Shown: positions 49,601-53,292, numbered from the stretch's first letter. The stretch: 64,000 nucleotides of DNA from Sycobia sp. Sy_11 (GCA_018907035.1 JACCIC010000279.1:248001-312000), one strand, 5' to 3'. Numbers and translations: made by a program. Notes: generated from the letters alone by a model not told the origin.

Positions 49601-52082
49601 TTATATACTTCAATCGTGACAAACGATTATTTAGTTAACTTCTTATAATGATAACTAATTATAAGTTAAATCATTATATTACATTACATCAATTTTTATT
49701 TTACCATTTTTTGTTTTATTTTTTGTTTTGTATAATTGATGAATTTCGTTGAGAAACTTTGCTTTTCTCATATAAAAGTGTATTTTCTCAGTCACGTGTA
49801 CTTCATTCATCACATTACTATGTTAAAGGTGTGTTTCCCGACGTTTCTCTCTCTATCTCTTTCTCTTTCTCCTTTCATGACCGCACGCATGCGTGCCGTC
49901 GGTTCGGACTCGTTTCATTATTTGAAGAAAATTATTTTGTCTCTGTGCAATTTTTGGAAAATATAATTTAATGCGGATCAATAGTAAAATTAATAGCATT
50001 AAGAATGTTACAATATGTTTTAAATATTTCTTATTATTATATTTTATCATTTATTTTACTAGATTTCCAATAATACAAAATCGGTAAATTTATAAAAATA
50101 AACTAACAAAAATTCTATTCCTCATGGATATATTATGACGAAGATCAGATACCTGAATCCGAAAAATCAATGCGAAATAGAGTTAATTATACATCGCGAA
50201 TGTGACAACGAGAATTTGATAAATTTCGAGCCGTGAATATATACAATAATAGACAATGTTAAAATTTCATGATTGACCAAGTTTAAACTAAAGCTAATTA
50301 AAGGACGCATCACGTGCCATGAAGAAGTATAAAAATAGTATAAATATCACTAGAAGGCCTGTTCTGTGTTCTCGTTCTAAGAGTAATACAGGGAAAACGA
50401 ACCACAGGTGGGTTGAAAAGTTCATAGGCTAACATAGTAAAACACATTTTTTTATAAAATTAGATTTTATTATCCAATCTAGTTGTCATCGAGGGCAATA
50501 CAACTGTGATTTTATGTATCATAATTTATGTACATAAATTTTTTAGTTAGATCATAGAATATAGTTTTTTATTACATTTTTAAATCAACCGAATTCAATT
50601 ATTTGCTATATAAATTTATCCATCTAGACACGTATATTTATCCAGTCTCCATATACTTGTCATTGAAATATATATTACAAATTATTTTTTCAACTAGCTA
50701 AAGAAGGAAAATTATATTATTAGAACAAAAATAATTATTATTATTTATAATAGTTACAAATTTTATTATTTATAAAAGTTACAATTATGTTTTATCTTCA
50801 AACCAAATTATAATTCTATATTATTAATTTTTATGAAAGAAAATTTATCAACAAAAATTTACTTAATTTTTTCTACTTCTTTAAAATATTAAACATTTGT
50901 AGTTTGGATTGAGTGTGATTTTTTTAGCTTGTGCCAATTGATCATTCAAGAATTAAACTCTAGTTTTGAGCTTTAATTTTATAGTATGAATATTTACCCT
51001 TTTCTTCTCTAAGTGGTTACAAAAATGACATTACTTTCTGGTTACAATTTTTACACTATGAATGTAATCAAATATAACTTATGTTTTTCTTACTTAAAAC
51101 TACCGGGAAAATTTATGCAAGTCGCTCCATTTTGACATCCCAATTGTTTGCCTAGAAATCGCTCACATTCGTTTACATCCACTGTGCATAAGAGGCCCTT
51201 ATAATAATAAGTTTTTTCTGTATTTCACTCATATTTCTTTGTTATAAACCTTATTATTATTTTTATATATAATTATCATAATAAGCGAATAATAGTTATT
51301 CAAATAAAAATGAAAGCTGTATGAATATTTATTTCATAATTAAGAAAATGTATTTTTTCTTTCATTGAAAAGCGATATTTTAATCTATAAAAATAATAAA
51401 AACTTTGAAAGTATCCTCCAAACTCATCATCATTAGTGTTTCCTAGAGTAATGATGAAACTCATAATTCTCTTAGTTAGTAAATTCTTTGTAGAAATATG
51501 TGTTCGAAAAATATTATTGTTTAGAATGAAAAATTAACTAATAAATTGACTAATGTATAATATATAATTTATAATTAACATTATAAAATTAAAGGGAAAA
51601 AAGTTTAAAAATATCCAATTTTAAGCTAACAAATTGGCATATGTAGTATTTTTTTATTCTTTTAAAGAATTATTCTTTAAGTCTTTGAAAGAGTTTTTGT
51701 TCTAGGAAAAACTAGTAAAATATGATTATATATGAAAAAATAATATTTTTTTTTATAAAACTTCATGCACTTACGATAGTTCTTTCTTTAATTGGAAAGT
51801 AGACTTCAATAATAGTGTGAGTTAATTATTTATTCAATAATACTTCTTTAGCATAGTAAAGTACGTAAGGCACACAAGGTAATAATTAACATACACTTTG
51901 TTTTTAATTAACATAAGGAATTTCATTGAATTATTGTTTACCTCCCATTCTGGTAGACATTGACATTGAAAGGACTCATAACCATTGATACATGTTCCAC
52001 CATTTTGACAAGGATCACTAAGACAGTTATTCTTTCGCAATTTTGTTATTATTGTTCTTACTTTATTTTCCAGTCGTCGTAA
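3602..52082 (-). CDS. Cubn: cubilin-like receptor gene, 5' part (8 EGF + first 2 CUB domains), partial
   Basis: Eight minus-strand exons (52082-51942, 51197-51094, 48297-48153, 45553-45308, 38784-38490, 20046-19709, 15821-15468, 3764-3602) join in one open frame of 1786 bases with matching phases at every junction. All introns are GT/AG. The product has a heptad-like N-terminal stretch, eight EGF modules, CUB1 and most of CUB2. Cubilin begins the same way: a coiled N-terminal segment, eight EGF modules, then a long CUB array. In insects cubilin works with amnionless in nephrocyte endocytosis; in vertebrates it takes up vitamin B12-intrinsic factor and filtered proteins. The signal-peptide exon(s) and the later CUB exons are not in view. 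The span includes about 46.7 kb of intron packed with mobile elements. No frameshift or stop interrupts the spliced frame, so the gene looks intact here. The symbol rests on domain order, not on a search. Confidence 0.88.
4432..4514. repeat. (TA)n microsatellite, two blocks
   Basis: Two AT-repeat blocks (about 4434-4486 and 4494-4514) separated by GATTATC. Confidence 0.95.
4765..4792. repeat. (TA)n tract at the left flank of GC-rich repeat A
   Basis: About 14 TA units that end exactly where the GC-rich repeat starts (GTCACAAGTCCGC). Confidence 0.9.
4793..5939. mobile_element. GC-rich ~1.15-kb repeat, copy A (TGT...ACA ends, in (TA)n)
   Basis: A strongly GC-rich block in AT-rich DNA. Its reverse complement aligns along its length with 25850-27026. 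Shared blocks include the ends (ACAAGTCCGC at A left against TGTGACGAGGCCGC at B right reversed; CCCGTTACA at A right against GTAACGGGG at B left), the CGCCTACACCGTCTGCG-type motif near 5220, and GGCGCGCCACGACGCG near 5790 (reversed). Both copies are bounded on each side by (TA)n. Ends of the form TGT...ACA would fit a solo LTR; no RT, gag or transposase frame is visible. Open frames here are GC-rich artefacts and differ between the copies. A (GA)n tract sits at about 5388-5422. Confidence 0.7.
5388..5422. repeat. (GA)n microsatellite
   Basis: About 17 GA units inside GC-rich repeat copy A. Copy B lacks a long GA run at the equivalent place. Confidence 0.95.
5939..5982. repeat. (TA)n tract at the right flank of GC-rich repeat A
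   Basis: About 21 AT units. The base string TGTGACGAG starts immediately after it, like the end of the GC-rich repeat, so a second insertion may begin at 5983. Confidence 0.95.
5983..6135. other. GC-rich block beginning TGTGACGAG after (TA)n
   Basis: About 150 bases of GC-rich sequence starting with TGTGACGAG, the terminal motif of GC-rich repeat B, then unlike either copy. It contains CGTCACGAG close to the start, forming a short inverted repeat with the first bases. It could be a truncated relative of the repeat. Confidence 0.4.
6140..7840. other. AT-rich intron sequence, no gene seen
   Basis: Low-complexity AT-rich sequence with many homopolymer runs and one (TTA)n tract. I see no ORF of interest and no recognisable transposon. 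Confidence 0.7.
6796..6880. repeat. (ATT)n microsatellite, imperfect
   Basis: About nine ATT units (6796-6825) followed by degenerate TTATT repeats. Confidence 0.9.
7930..8730. other. GC- and purine-rich block, unidentified
   Basis: An 800-base island in the AT-rich intron: GC-rich at 7940-8070, a (GA)n and purine-rich tract at 8085-8420, then GC-rich to about 8620, with AATAAA near 8696. A splice-donor-like CGTGAGTAA occurs at about 8451. Long ORFs on either strand are low-complexity (Ser/Leu or Glu/Arg) and unconvincing. An LTR-like insertion is possible; no matching copy is in the window. Confidence 0.4.
9041..9092. repeat. (CT)n microsatellite
   Basis: About 26 CT units. Confidence 0.97.
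9410..11865 (+). mobile_element. non-LTR retrotransposon (LINE) with RT and RNase H, decayed
   Basis: Plus-strand remains of ORF2 in several frames. RT begins around 9650 (a decayed TYRPISLL-like block), then FLDIEGAFNNV (motif A, catalytic Asp kept, about 9868-9900) and TRGTPWGGN (motif B, usually GTPQGG, 10033-10060). Motif C at 10144-10163 reads TYANDVV, so the first Asp of YADD is Asn. The thumb-side block EEKYLGVILDPKLSW follows (about 10360), then IITYGASVWWEAM. An RNase H domain follows: VFTDESKTEKETGIGIYS (about 10955), IYTDSQATLKDL (about 11115) and WVPGHLDVEGN (about 11235). Frameshifts and stops make it inactive. An RNase H after RT suggests the I, LOA or R1-related groups; I cannot place it further. 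The 3' end is a CCTAA tract. Confidence 0.88.
11847..11865. repeat. (CCTAA)n tract at the LINE 3' end
   Basis: Three CCTAA units plus CCTA, the complement of the insect telomeric TTAGG repeat. It abuts the end of the LINE 3' UTR, so it may be the element's own tail or target DNA. Confidence 0.85.
12018..12240 (-). repeat. tRNA-derived SINE copy (minus strand)
   Basis: The minus strand carries GATCACTAGAG, then CTAAGTTCAAGTTCCGC (box B-like GTTCAAGTTCC), then TGATTGGCACAAGAACTAC, TTTGTTTACAAATACA.TGTAGAC and AGTATAAATAGAGTAATGTT. The same blocks in the same order occur on the plus strand at 52255-52450. A tRNA-like head with box A and B motifs followed by a shared unrelated body is SINE structure. 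The copies have diverged by substitutions and small indels. Confidence 0.7.
12240..13000. other. intron sequence, no gene seen
   Basis: Mixed-composition sequence between the SINE and a BEL/Pao scrap. The short minus-strand ORF at 12405-12587 is unremarkable and I do not support it as a gene. Confidence 0.5.
13008..13205 (+). pseudogene. BEL/Pao protease (DUF1758-like) scrap
   Basis: One plus-strand frame reads DIPKNLQFADRQFHVPKPID followed by MLLASSTTLSIVAMDQIP, matching the DUF1758 pattern IP.n..LADp.F....pIDlLLGa..tlsil..gqi. Further on, in another frame, comes KIILQKTRIGW-like sequence. It is a short orphan piece on the plus strand, opposite to the BEL/Pao copies at 480-1950 and 37380-38200. 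Confidence 0.6.
13574..13611. repeat. (GT)n microsatellite, imperfect
   Basis: GT/GC alternating tract interrupted by CGTGCG and TATG. Confidence 0.9.
14340..14760 (-). mobile_element. mariner transposase 5' half (HTH region), broken
   Basis: Minus-strand frame starting at MEFTNAEICAILKFSF (ATG at 14753-14751) encodes the N-terminal helix-turn-helix region of a mariner transposase: KGESAREMFREINGVLRDGT, then EEWFRRCRTGENE, then SRDIAQEMRVSHQTILNHL. A single-base shift in an A-run near 14425 breaks the frame; the next frame continues KLDVWVPHDLTQK, the conserved linker (WVPHxL) before the catalytic domain. Nothing recognisable follows, so the DDE/D domain is lost. The ORF extends upstream to 14906, but that part is unlike transposase. 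Confidence 0.85.
15468..15821 (-). CDS. Cubn: cubilin-like exon: end of CUB1 and first half of CUB2
   Basis: Acceptor ...TTTTCTATAG at 15822-15823 and donor GAA|GTAAGT at 15467. The 354-base exon is phase 0 to phase 0. It starts IHDGRSAGSNIYGRFCGNEL, completing CUB1 (the DG turn and FCG are typical), with a FHSDSTVNSDGF block carrying the F-SD calcium-site pattern. After KPMCGG the second CUB starts: YGSISSPGYPGKYPPNRDC and ITLHFVNLMLEEHSTCQYDY. The SPxYPxxYPxxxxCxW signature is textbook CUB, and EEHSTCQYDYLE is the calcium-binding loop. Confidence 0.93.
15975..16590. other. hairpin-rich block of balanced composition
   Basis: About 600 bases with much higher GC than the flanks. It contains perfect stems: 10 bp at 16207-16216/16222-16231 (5-base loop); 8 bp at 16243-16250/16258-16265 (7-base loop); a compound stem 16263-16270/16303-16310 with inner 16276-16280/16298-16302; 7 bp ATCCCTA/TAGGGAT (about 16428/16463); and 11 bp at 16494-16504/16509-16519 (4-base loop) followed by TTTTA. 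The second and third stems share bases 16263-16265, so they exclude each other. No ORF of note. A structured ncRNA or the end of a non-coding transposon (Helitron-like) is possible. Confidence 0.5.
17730..18896 (+). mobile_element. mariner element, family 1, near full-length but inactive
   Basis: Ends are imperfect terminal inverted repeats: left CAAGGTGAGAGAATTAAATAATGC against the right end reversed CGAGGTCAGCCAATTAAGTAATGC. A TA lies before the left end (17728-17729); the right flank reads TT. Between them a plus-strand transposase is readable in pieces: LGETVTETYEKVLKIYD and RFLGRQDRKLTIRMLADE (N-terminal domain), VITGDESWFFQYDPETKR (first catalytic Asp), ILHHDNTPCHSAFSVSQIL (second Asp) and YLPDMSPCDFFLF (third Asp). 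All three catalytic Asp are visible, but in-frame stops (for example after LADE and in DCLE*) inactivate it. Two more copies of this family are at 21700-22628 and 44867-45054. Confidence 0.92.
19709..20046 (-). CDS. Cubn: cubilin-like exon: EGF8 and first half of CUB1
   Basis: Acceptor ...TATATTTAG at 20047-20048 and donor CAG|GTAATT at 19708. The 338-base exon starts in phase 1 (completing a Gly codon with the previous exon) and ends in phase 0. The EGF8 peptide reads NPCVPNPCKNKGIC then GNHFCECPASFTGPNC, with all six cysteines. After ten residues CUB1 opens with CGGFFKTPMGKVEFPIGVG and SCAWVILTNQSLVLNLTF, ending in ESHGSDECKHDYIQ, where the D and Y of the calcium-binding loop are kept. Potential N-glycosylation sites (NQS, NLT) fit an extracellular protein. 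Confidence 0.93.
21700..22628 (-). mobile_element. mariner family 1, internally deleted copy
   Basis: Terminal repeats CGAGATCAGAAAATTAATTAATGC (21700) and ...TTAATTGTCTGACCTCG (ending 22628), each bordered by TA (21698-21699 and 22629-22630), the expected mariner target duplication. The length is 929 bases against 1167 in the plus copy. The minus-strand frame at 22255-21941 encodes the C-terminal catalytic half (KVETMFICFFDRKGVVHKEY, FLHHDNASCHSAFSVSQFL, YSPKVSSCDFFLFPI). The third catalytic Asp region reads KVSSCD, where the sister copy has DMSPCD, so the catalytic Asp is lost. Much of the N-terminal half is missing. Confidence 0.92.
23340..25835 (+). mobile_element. Gypsy-like LTR retrotransposon, deleted within pol
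   Basis: Two direct LTR-like segments align: 23362-23590 and 25602-25830. Both read AAAGCTTGAATAA...ACGCCAC(G/A)TGTGT(G/A)TTTCT.GCCG.CGGC...AATTTATTTTGTTT. A primer-binding-like TGGCACCCAACATGAG follows the left LTR at 23595. A decayed gag-like region runs to about 25250, with its clearest ORF at 24789-25244. At 25440-25590 the start of RT is recognisable: KKMFEKGVIERSASEWSTQP, then a DGAFRFCVD block and a decayed DFNTMTVLDA. The sequence then jumps straight into the right LTR, so the rest of RT, RNase H and integrase are deleted. The left boundary of the 5' LTR is uncertain and may lie nearer 23150. Confidence 0.75.
24789..25244 (+). pseudogene. possible gag remnant of the Gypsy-like element
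   Basis: A 151-codon frame between the left LTR and the RT fragment, charged and low in hydrophobic residues (for example DAVMDVEQDAGPVESQDLKK and SEETEPDKVSDQK). No zinc knuckle or known gag motif is visible, so assignment as gag rests on position alone. It may equally be the linker before RT. Confidence 0.35.
25836..25849. repeat. short (TA)n tract at the left flank of GC-rich repeat B
   Basis: Seven TA units between the right LTR of the Gypsy-like element and GTAACGGGG, the start of GC-rich repeat B. Confidence 0.85.
25850..27026. mobile_element. GC-rich ~1.15-kb repeat, copy B (inverted relative to copy A)
   Basis: About 1177 bases, strongly GC-rich, matching the reverse complement of 4793-5939 along its length: GTAACGGGGTGGGTTCGATT (left end), CCCGTCGGCAGCGG near 25967, GGCGCGCCACGACGCG near 25988, and TCCGCCTGCACCGTCTGCG near 26537. 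The right end CGGCCTCGTCACA is followed directly by (TA)n. The open frames do not correspond between copies and show no domain, so I do not call a protein. The element sits between a Gypsy LTR and a mariner remnant with (TA)n at both joints. Confidence 0.7.
27027..27069. repeat. (TA)n tract between GC-rich repeat B and a mariner remnant
   Basis: About 21 TA units. The mariner coding homology stops exactly at its right edge. Confidence 0.95.
27070..27785 (-). mobile_element. mariner remnant, second family, cut at the (TA)n tract
   Basis: Minus strand. The N-terminal HTH part is at 27776-27543 (GAKTYRLRQECYSKQAPLL, CKEWLQRFRNGDTDGND). After a decayed middle with TGDENWIYWDNPK-like sequence (about 27375-27345), the catalytic part at 27262-27070 reads YIWRDQQGVLYYEQLKPNKT and RSKVILLDDNARPHV (second catalytic Asp). 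Reading then runs into (TA)n, and the C-terminal third with the last catalytic Asp is missing. This is a different lineage from family 1 (DDNARPH against HDNTPCHS). Confidence 0.88.
27800..28390. other. AT-rich intron sequence, no gene seen
   Basis: No ORF or element recognised. A short GCAGGGGTAAATCTT string at 28087 resembles part of the SINE body near 12090, too short to call. Confidence 0.5.
28395..28462. repeat. (TA)n-(TATG)n-(TG)n compound microsatellite
   Basis: AT repeat followed by ATGT units and a short TG run. Directly after it stands TGTAACGG, the same terminal string as GC-rich repeat B (GTAACGGGG), but the similarity does not continue. Confidence 0.9.
29166..29375 (+). pseudogene. 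unrecognised frame in a degraded element
   Basis: A 69-codon frame (VYKLEINDCSKNDGITIVAR, later TTNLTL-like and HAPHIT). Normal codon mix, no domain that I recognise. It is followed within 90 bases by another frame on the same strand and, further on, by an LTR-like sequence; the third ORF of an LTR element would sit here. Function unknown. Confidence 0.3.
29456..29740 (+). pseudogene. unrecognised frame upstream of an LTR-like sequence
   Basis: A 94-codon frame with normal amino-acid composition (HLYSTVEHKRNELENEPIKL, then FWTPFGEKEFCNTILATL). No hydrophobic membrane segment or catalytic motif is visible. It may continue the 29166 frame after a shift. Position before an LTR-like end makes a lost third retroelement ORF possible, but nothing identifies it. 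Confidence 0.3.
30517..30542. repeat. (CT)n microsatellite
   Basis: About 12 CT units within the LTR-like region. Confidence 0.9.
30730..33475. other. AT-rich intron sequence, no gene seen
   Basis: About 2.7 kb of AT-rich sequence. A patch of more balanced composition at 31705-32165 shows no ORF or element I can name. A short (CT)n lies at 32230-32247. Confidence 0.65.
33478..34660 (-). mobile_element. BEL/Pao pol fragment (RNase H end and integrase), decayed
   Basis: Minus strand, read downwards. An RNase H-end block around 34150-34050 gives LKPYIVNRVSKI, then DNWRHVQSADNSADLS (family pattern NP.W..V.S..NPAD..SRG). An integrase N-terminal region follows in the frame 34056-33826. The integrase core start is in the frame 33757-33530: MGSLPANRARSAQPSQQAG, a GVDSAGSF block with the first catalytic Asp, and LVCDLTTEVFF (family pattern LELV.DLTTEAF). 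Sequence above 34160 is probably decayed RT/RNase H. Homology stops near 33480. It may belong with the minus-strand protease piece at 37380-38200 as one element split by insertions. Confidence 0.75.
34715..35395 (+). mobile_element. BEL/Pao integrase C-terminal part with DUF5641-like end
   Basis: The plus-strand frame 34731-35042 encodes GARRGCPQTLYSDNGTNI (second catalytic Asp in SDNGTNF), DAPHMGGAWERLILSVKEAL (catalytic Glu region) and EEVLHTVLQEIEHS. After a stop and frame change the sequence goes on with VDPRDSEVLT.NHFLI, PRKQWRLAQAFA and PRNTWRKGKIVKIFPG, the DUF5641-type C-terminal domain of Pao polyproteins (about 35060-35385). It lies head to head with the minus-strand BEL/Pao piece ending at 34660, so two separate insertions are involved. 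Confidence 0.88.
35542..36205. mobile_element. TTAA-flanked foldback element (MITE), 664 bp
   Basis: The ends are GGGGGCATCT...AGATGCCCCC, each bordered by TTAA (35538-35541 and 36206-36209). The inverted repeats are long: the left arm (35542 to about 35830) matches the reversed right arm (about 35925-36205) with few differences, including the GCCCAGATATGGCTGCCACAA and GACATCATATCTTGACAC blocks. The central spacer is about 100 bases. No transposase. The TTAA duplication and GGGGGC-type ends would fit a non-autonomous piggyBac-related element; that assignment is inference. Confidence 0.88.
36215..37375. other. mixed-composition intron sequence, no gene seen
   Basis: The part at 36370-37260 is less AT-rich and could be LTR or leader sequence of the neighbouring BEL/Pao elements (ATAAATAAA-type signals near 37235), but I found no matching second copy. 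The short ORFs are not supported. Confidence 0.4.
37380..38200 (-). mobile_element. BEL/Pao protease and zinc-knuckle region, diverged second copy
   Basis: The DNA aligns with 480-1250 in the same orientation: CCAGTATGTGGAGTTTGAGCTC (37448 against 533), ACTACGGCTATAAAATTAAGAG (37642 against 720), GAATCTAATAAGACTCGAGCAG (37808 against 904), GAAGTTGAAGGACCA (37913 against 1019) and TTTACAAAATTTGTAAAATGCG (38125 against 1209). That region encodes the BEL/Pao gag zinc-knuckle and DUF1758 protease on the minus strand. Here the frames are more decayed, with no ORF above 64 codons. The length matches the first copy, about 800 bases. Confidence 0.8.
38490..38784 (-). CDS. Cubn: cubilin-like exon: end of EGF5, EGF6, EGF7
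   Basis: Acceptor ...TTAATTAAG at 38785-38786 and donor CAG|GTTTGA at 38489. The 295-base exon starts in phase 0 and ends in phase 1. It encodes GSRKCSLCPSGYQGDGTSC, completing EGF5, then SCSINNGGCHNLASC with LCLCPSGYEGSG (EGF6), then DACRSNPCIHGIC with FSCTCTEGYTG (EGF7). The NNGGC and GYxGxG patterns are typical of this part of cubilin. The donor GTTTGA is weaker than GTAAGT, but the phase fit to exon 20046-19709 is exact. Confidence 0.92.
39181..39234. repeat. (CA)n/(GT)n microsatellite
   Basis: A short CACACACACACG followed by about 22 TG units, so it forms a partial self-complementary tract. Confidence 0.96.
39893..40066 (+). repeat. ~165-bp repeat unit, single copy
   Basis: Matches the tandem pair at 43726-44050: ACTTCGTTG.TTGGAAGTGTATAAGTCAAG, then CCAAGAGCAATATC.GTAAGCTAA, then TTCTCCAAGTCTATAGTTC, then AGCAGTCTAGAAGCACTCTGAAAAA. 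It has a small insertion near the middle (170 against 163 bases). Confidence 0.85.
40080..41265 (+). other. GC-rich block with (GA)n(GT)n, possible leader/LTR of the Gypsy element
   Basis: GC-rich sequence between a repeat unit and the Gypsy RT. It contains AATAAA at about 40121, a donor-like GACGGTAAGTATG at about 40516, and a compound microsatellite at 40615-40713. A frame at 40932-41216 (SSGRTSRTLL..., AEKVEQLTEITFSLFN) could be gag remnant but has no recognisable motif. Position directly before plus-strand RT suggests an LTR and gag region; no second LTR was found. Confidence 0.4.
40615..40713. repeat. (GA)n(GT)n compound microsatellite
   Basis: About 37 GA units followed by about 12 GT units. 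Confidence 0.97.
41270..43035 (+). mobile_element. Gypsy-type pol (RT, RNase H, integrase start), decayed
   Basis: Plus strand, several frames. RT starts near 41310 with QYYPISQKIARDIHKQVDAM, then LKSGVIEPLTSRCSSPVIMN, then ISTLDLSSAYHQIPLH (motif A, Asp kept, about 41570), MPYGLSQDGE (motif B-like, 41678) and CYLDDIIVLS (motif C, Asp-Asp kept, about 41970). RNase H follows: HECLAVLWALRKFRLYLEGY and VITDYSSVRWL (about 42350-42450). The integrase HHCC zinc-binding region is in the frame 42729-43037: HDEPTAGH..., CQIYQQC, then VVSDIMGPFPKS with the first catalytic Asp. It stops shortly after, so the integrase core is missing. Frameshifts, stops and small deletions make it inactive. Confidence 0.88.
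43200..43440 (-). mobile_element. Penelope-like element, GIY-YIG endonuclease fragment
   Basis: The minus-strand frame 43436-43242 encodes GVVYKRNCNDCDNYYIGQTG followed by KYLKQNIYGHQYSLQ, matching the GIY-YIG endonuclease of Penelope-like elements (V.Y.I.C..C...YIGQT.R.L..R...H), including the CxxC pair typical of this group. The Tyr-Ile-Gly core is kept; the conserved Arg of the R...H segment is Asn here (KQNIYGH). The upstream RT part is absent. It shares its element type with the RT fragment at the left edge of the window. Confidence 0.82.
43584..43650. repeat. short tandem repeat, TTCTATCCAAAA unit
   Basis: Five imperfect copies of TTCTATCCAAAA with 1-4 base spacers between 43580 and 43645. 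Confidence 0.85.
43726..44050 (+). repeat. ~163-bp tandem repeat, two units
   Basis: Unit 1 at 43726-43888 and unit 2 at 43889-44050 start CACTTCGTTGTTTGGAAGTG and CACTTTGTTGTTTTGAAGTG and end ACTCTGAAAAAACGCC and ACTCTGAAAATCAC. They are in direct repeat with a period of 163. A third, dispersed unit lies at 39893-40066. No ORF; satellite-like. Confidence 0.88.
44867..45054 (-). mobile_element. mariner family 1, 5'-terminal fragment
   Basis: Ends ATTATTTAATTGGCTGACCTCG followed by TA (45055-45056), the family 1 terminal repeat. The preceding sequence matches the 5' UTR and start of the 17730 and 21700 copies (reversed): TTTGTAACAATGCGCGAGTA, GACGATTTCTTCGCCAG-type and AACCTGTAACTCGG-type strings. 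It is cut off about 185 bases in. Confidence 0.88.
45308..45553 (-). CDS. Cubn: cubilin-like exon: end of EGF3, EGF4, first part of EGF5
   Basis: Acceptor ...TTTTCGTAG at 45554-45555 and donor CTG|GTATGT at 45307. The 246-base exon is 82 codons in phase 0. It encodes GWDHLGENDPSCRKDIDECT, SINPLVKCHNIPGSFDCGSC and PAGYFGDGFTCQDIDECLIN, then NNGGCSLTPFVECINTL. Two D-I-D-E-C starts mark calcium-binding EGF modules. The pattern NECxxNNGGCSxxPxxECxN is characteristic of this part of cubilin. Confidence 0.94.
45554..48152 (-). other. intron of the cubilin-like gene, 2.6 kb
   Basis: Mostly AT-rich. The part at 46800-47340 is more balanced and may be an old insertion. No gene or named element seen. 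Confidence 0.75.
48153..48297 (-). CDS. Cubn: cubilin-like exon: end of EGF2 and most of EGF3
   Basis: Acceptor ...TTTTTCTAG at 48298-48299 and donor ATG|GTAAAT at 48152. The 145-base exon starts in phase 2 (one base completes a Lys codon) and ends in phase 0. It encodes CVCATGWHGFHC, which closes EGF2, then ICDQSNNFELCGNGVCIKTN and GYTCICKM (EGF3). The phase match to 51197-51094 needs the downstream donor of that exon. Confidence 0.9.
48298..51093 (-). other. intron of the cubilin-like gene, 2.8 kb
   Basis: AT-rich throughout. Short ORFs at 48463, 49018, 49736 and 49853 have no recognisable content. A mixed-composition stretch at 50200-50430 includes GGGTTGAAAAGTTCATAGGCTAAC, which looks a little like a mariner terminal repeat, but no partner was seen. 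Confidence 0.7.
51094..51197 (-). CDS. Cubn: cubilin-like exon: end of EGF1 and most of EGF2
   Basis: Acceptor ...ATTATTATAAG at 51198-51199 and donor TTTTAA|GTAAGA at 51093. It is 104 bases, phase 0 to phase 2. It encodes GLLCTVDVNECERFLGKQLG, then CQNGATCINFPGSF and the first two bases of a Lys codon. The DVNEC start marks a calcium-binding EGF. An earlier GT (CCCG|GTAG, 51103-51102) would give the wrong phase for the next exon, so the GTAAGA site ten bases on is chosen. Confidence 0.9.
51198..51941 (-). other. intron of the cubilin-like gene, 744 bp
   Basis: AT-rich, no element recognised. Donor GAG|GTAAAC at 51941. Confidence 0.85.
51942..52082 (-). CDS. Cubn: cubilin-like exon: heptad-like segment and start of EGF1
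   Basis: Acceptor ...AATTTTATAG at 52083-52084. The 141-base exon is 47 codons, phase 0. It encodes LRRLENKVRTIITKLRKNNC, a Leu/Ile/Val heptad-like stretch that corresponds to the N-terminal coiled segment through which cubilin trimerises, followed by CLSDPCQNGGTCINGYESFQ and a CQCLPEWE end (EGF1). No ATG or signal peptide is in frame here, so it is not the first exon. Confidence 0.92.
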
Positions 52083-52249
52083 CTATAAAATTAAAGGTAA
52101 GAATGATTGATATTGTATAATGAAAGTGAATTAGTAATTCTTTATTAAATAAGTAATCTAGTTATAATTTGGCTATAATTGAGAGTAAAAAATTAATTTT
52201 TTTATTATTCATCTACAGTCAATTAAAGCAAGACTACGGTATATTGAAT

Positions 52250-52455
52250 ATTGCAGGCATACGATGGCTCGATCGCCAGAGCAAAGGACTAGTAACTTGG
52301 TAATCCAAGTTCAATTCCCGGTCTTGGCCGATTGACACAAGCACAGCTGTAATAATCTCCATGTACTTTGTTTACAAACACACCGTAGACCTCCGTCGCA
52401 GATTAGCACCGGTATTTGGAAGCATAAATAGAGCAACGTTAAATAACCGATAATT
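52250..52455 (+). repeat. tRNA-derived SINE copy (plus strand)
   Basis: Starts with a tRNA-like head: GGCTCGATCGCCAGAGCAAA (box A-like) and AACTTGGTAATCCAAGTTCAATTCCCGG (box B-like GTTCAATTCC). The body then reads CCGATTGACACAAGCACAGC, TTTGTTTACAAACACACCGTAGAC and AGCATAAATAGAGCAACGTTAAATAA. The same blocks in the same order are at 12240-12018 on the minus strand. No poly(A) tail; the end is AT-rich. Confidence 0.75.
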
Positions 52456-52459
52456 TTTA

Positions 52460-53290
52460 CTAATCGATAATTGATAATTCATCGATAATTGCTTTATATA
52501 AAAAATATTAATTATAGTTGAAGTTTAAAATAGATTATTCATTATGTATTCTTAAAAAGCACAAGTTTATTTCAACTTATTCTAGAAGTTTGTCCTCCGC
52601 AACTAATTTTCGATTGTGGTATATCTTATCAACGTACATATATCGATAAAGTATATCAATGCTTAATTATCAATACAACAAACTTTATAAAATAAAAGAA
52701 ATCGTAATATCCATGCATTTTTTACTATAAGTTATACTATATCAAAAGGAATGTATTTAAATAAATATTTTTTGTATTTCTATTCATCAATATGATCCCA
52801 GATTATTGTATATTATACATATATCTACAGATAATATATTAATCCTGGTGATCAAATGAACCTTCTTTTACCGCAAATTATTGTCAAAAGTTGCATCCAC
52901 TAAGTAGATAAGACTGTAGAATAGATAAAGCTTGATGTGCTGTTAAAAAACATATTCAAGTATTAGAATATATAGAATACCTAAAAGAAAAAGAACCTAA
53001 AATCTTTTCTTCAATAAATCTTAGTTTCTTCGTACTTATAAAACAAAGTCTATATTCTTCTTCGAACTTTTAAACTACTGAATCTTTTAAAGAAAGTACC
53101 ACATATTATTATATTATCGTATAAAAGATGATGTTTTATCGACAATTAGTAATGCCGCAAGACTATGATATATCATGTTACATATTATCATGTAATAACA
53201 TATTTTCAAATACTCTATCTTAATGAAGATTATTGCATCAATCACATTGCGCCAGCCAACTTCTAGTCTTATTTATTTATTTATTTCATG
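52460..53290. other. AT-rich sequence upstream of the cubilin-like exons, no gene seen
   Basis: AT-rich, with ATCGATAATT-type short inverted repeats around 52440-52490. No signal-peptide exon recognised. Confidence 0.6.
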
Positions 53291-53292
53291 TA

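Noticed and set aside
50405..50435. Possible isolated mariner terminal repeat (GGGTTGAAAAGTTCATAGG)
   Set aside because: No partner inverted repeat and no transposase nearby.
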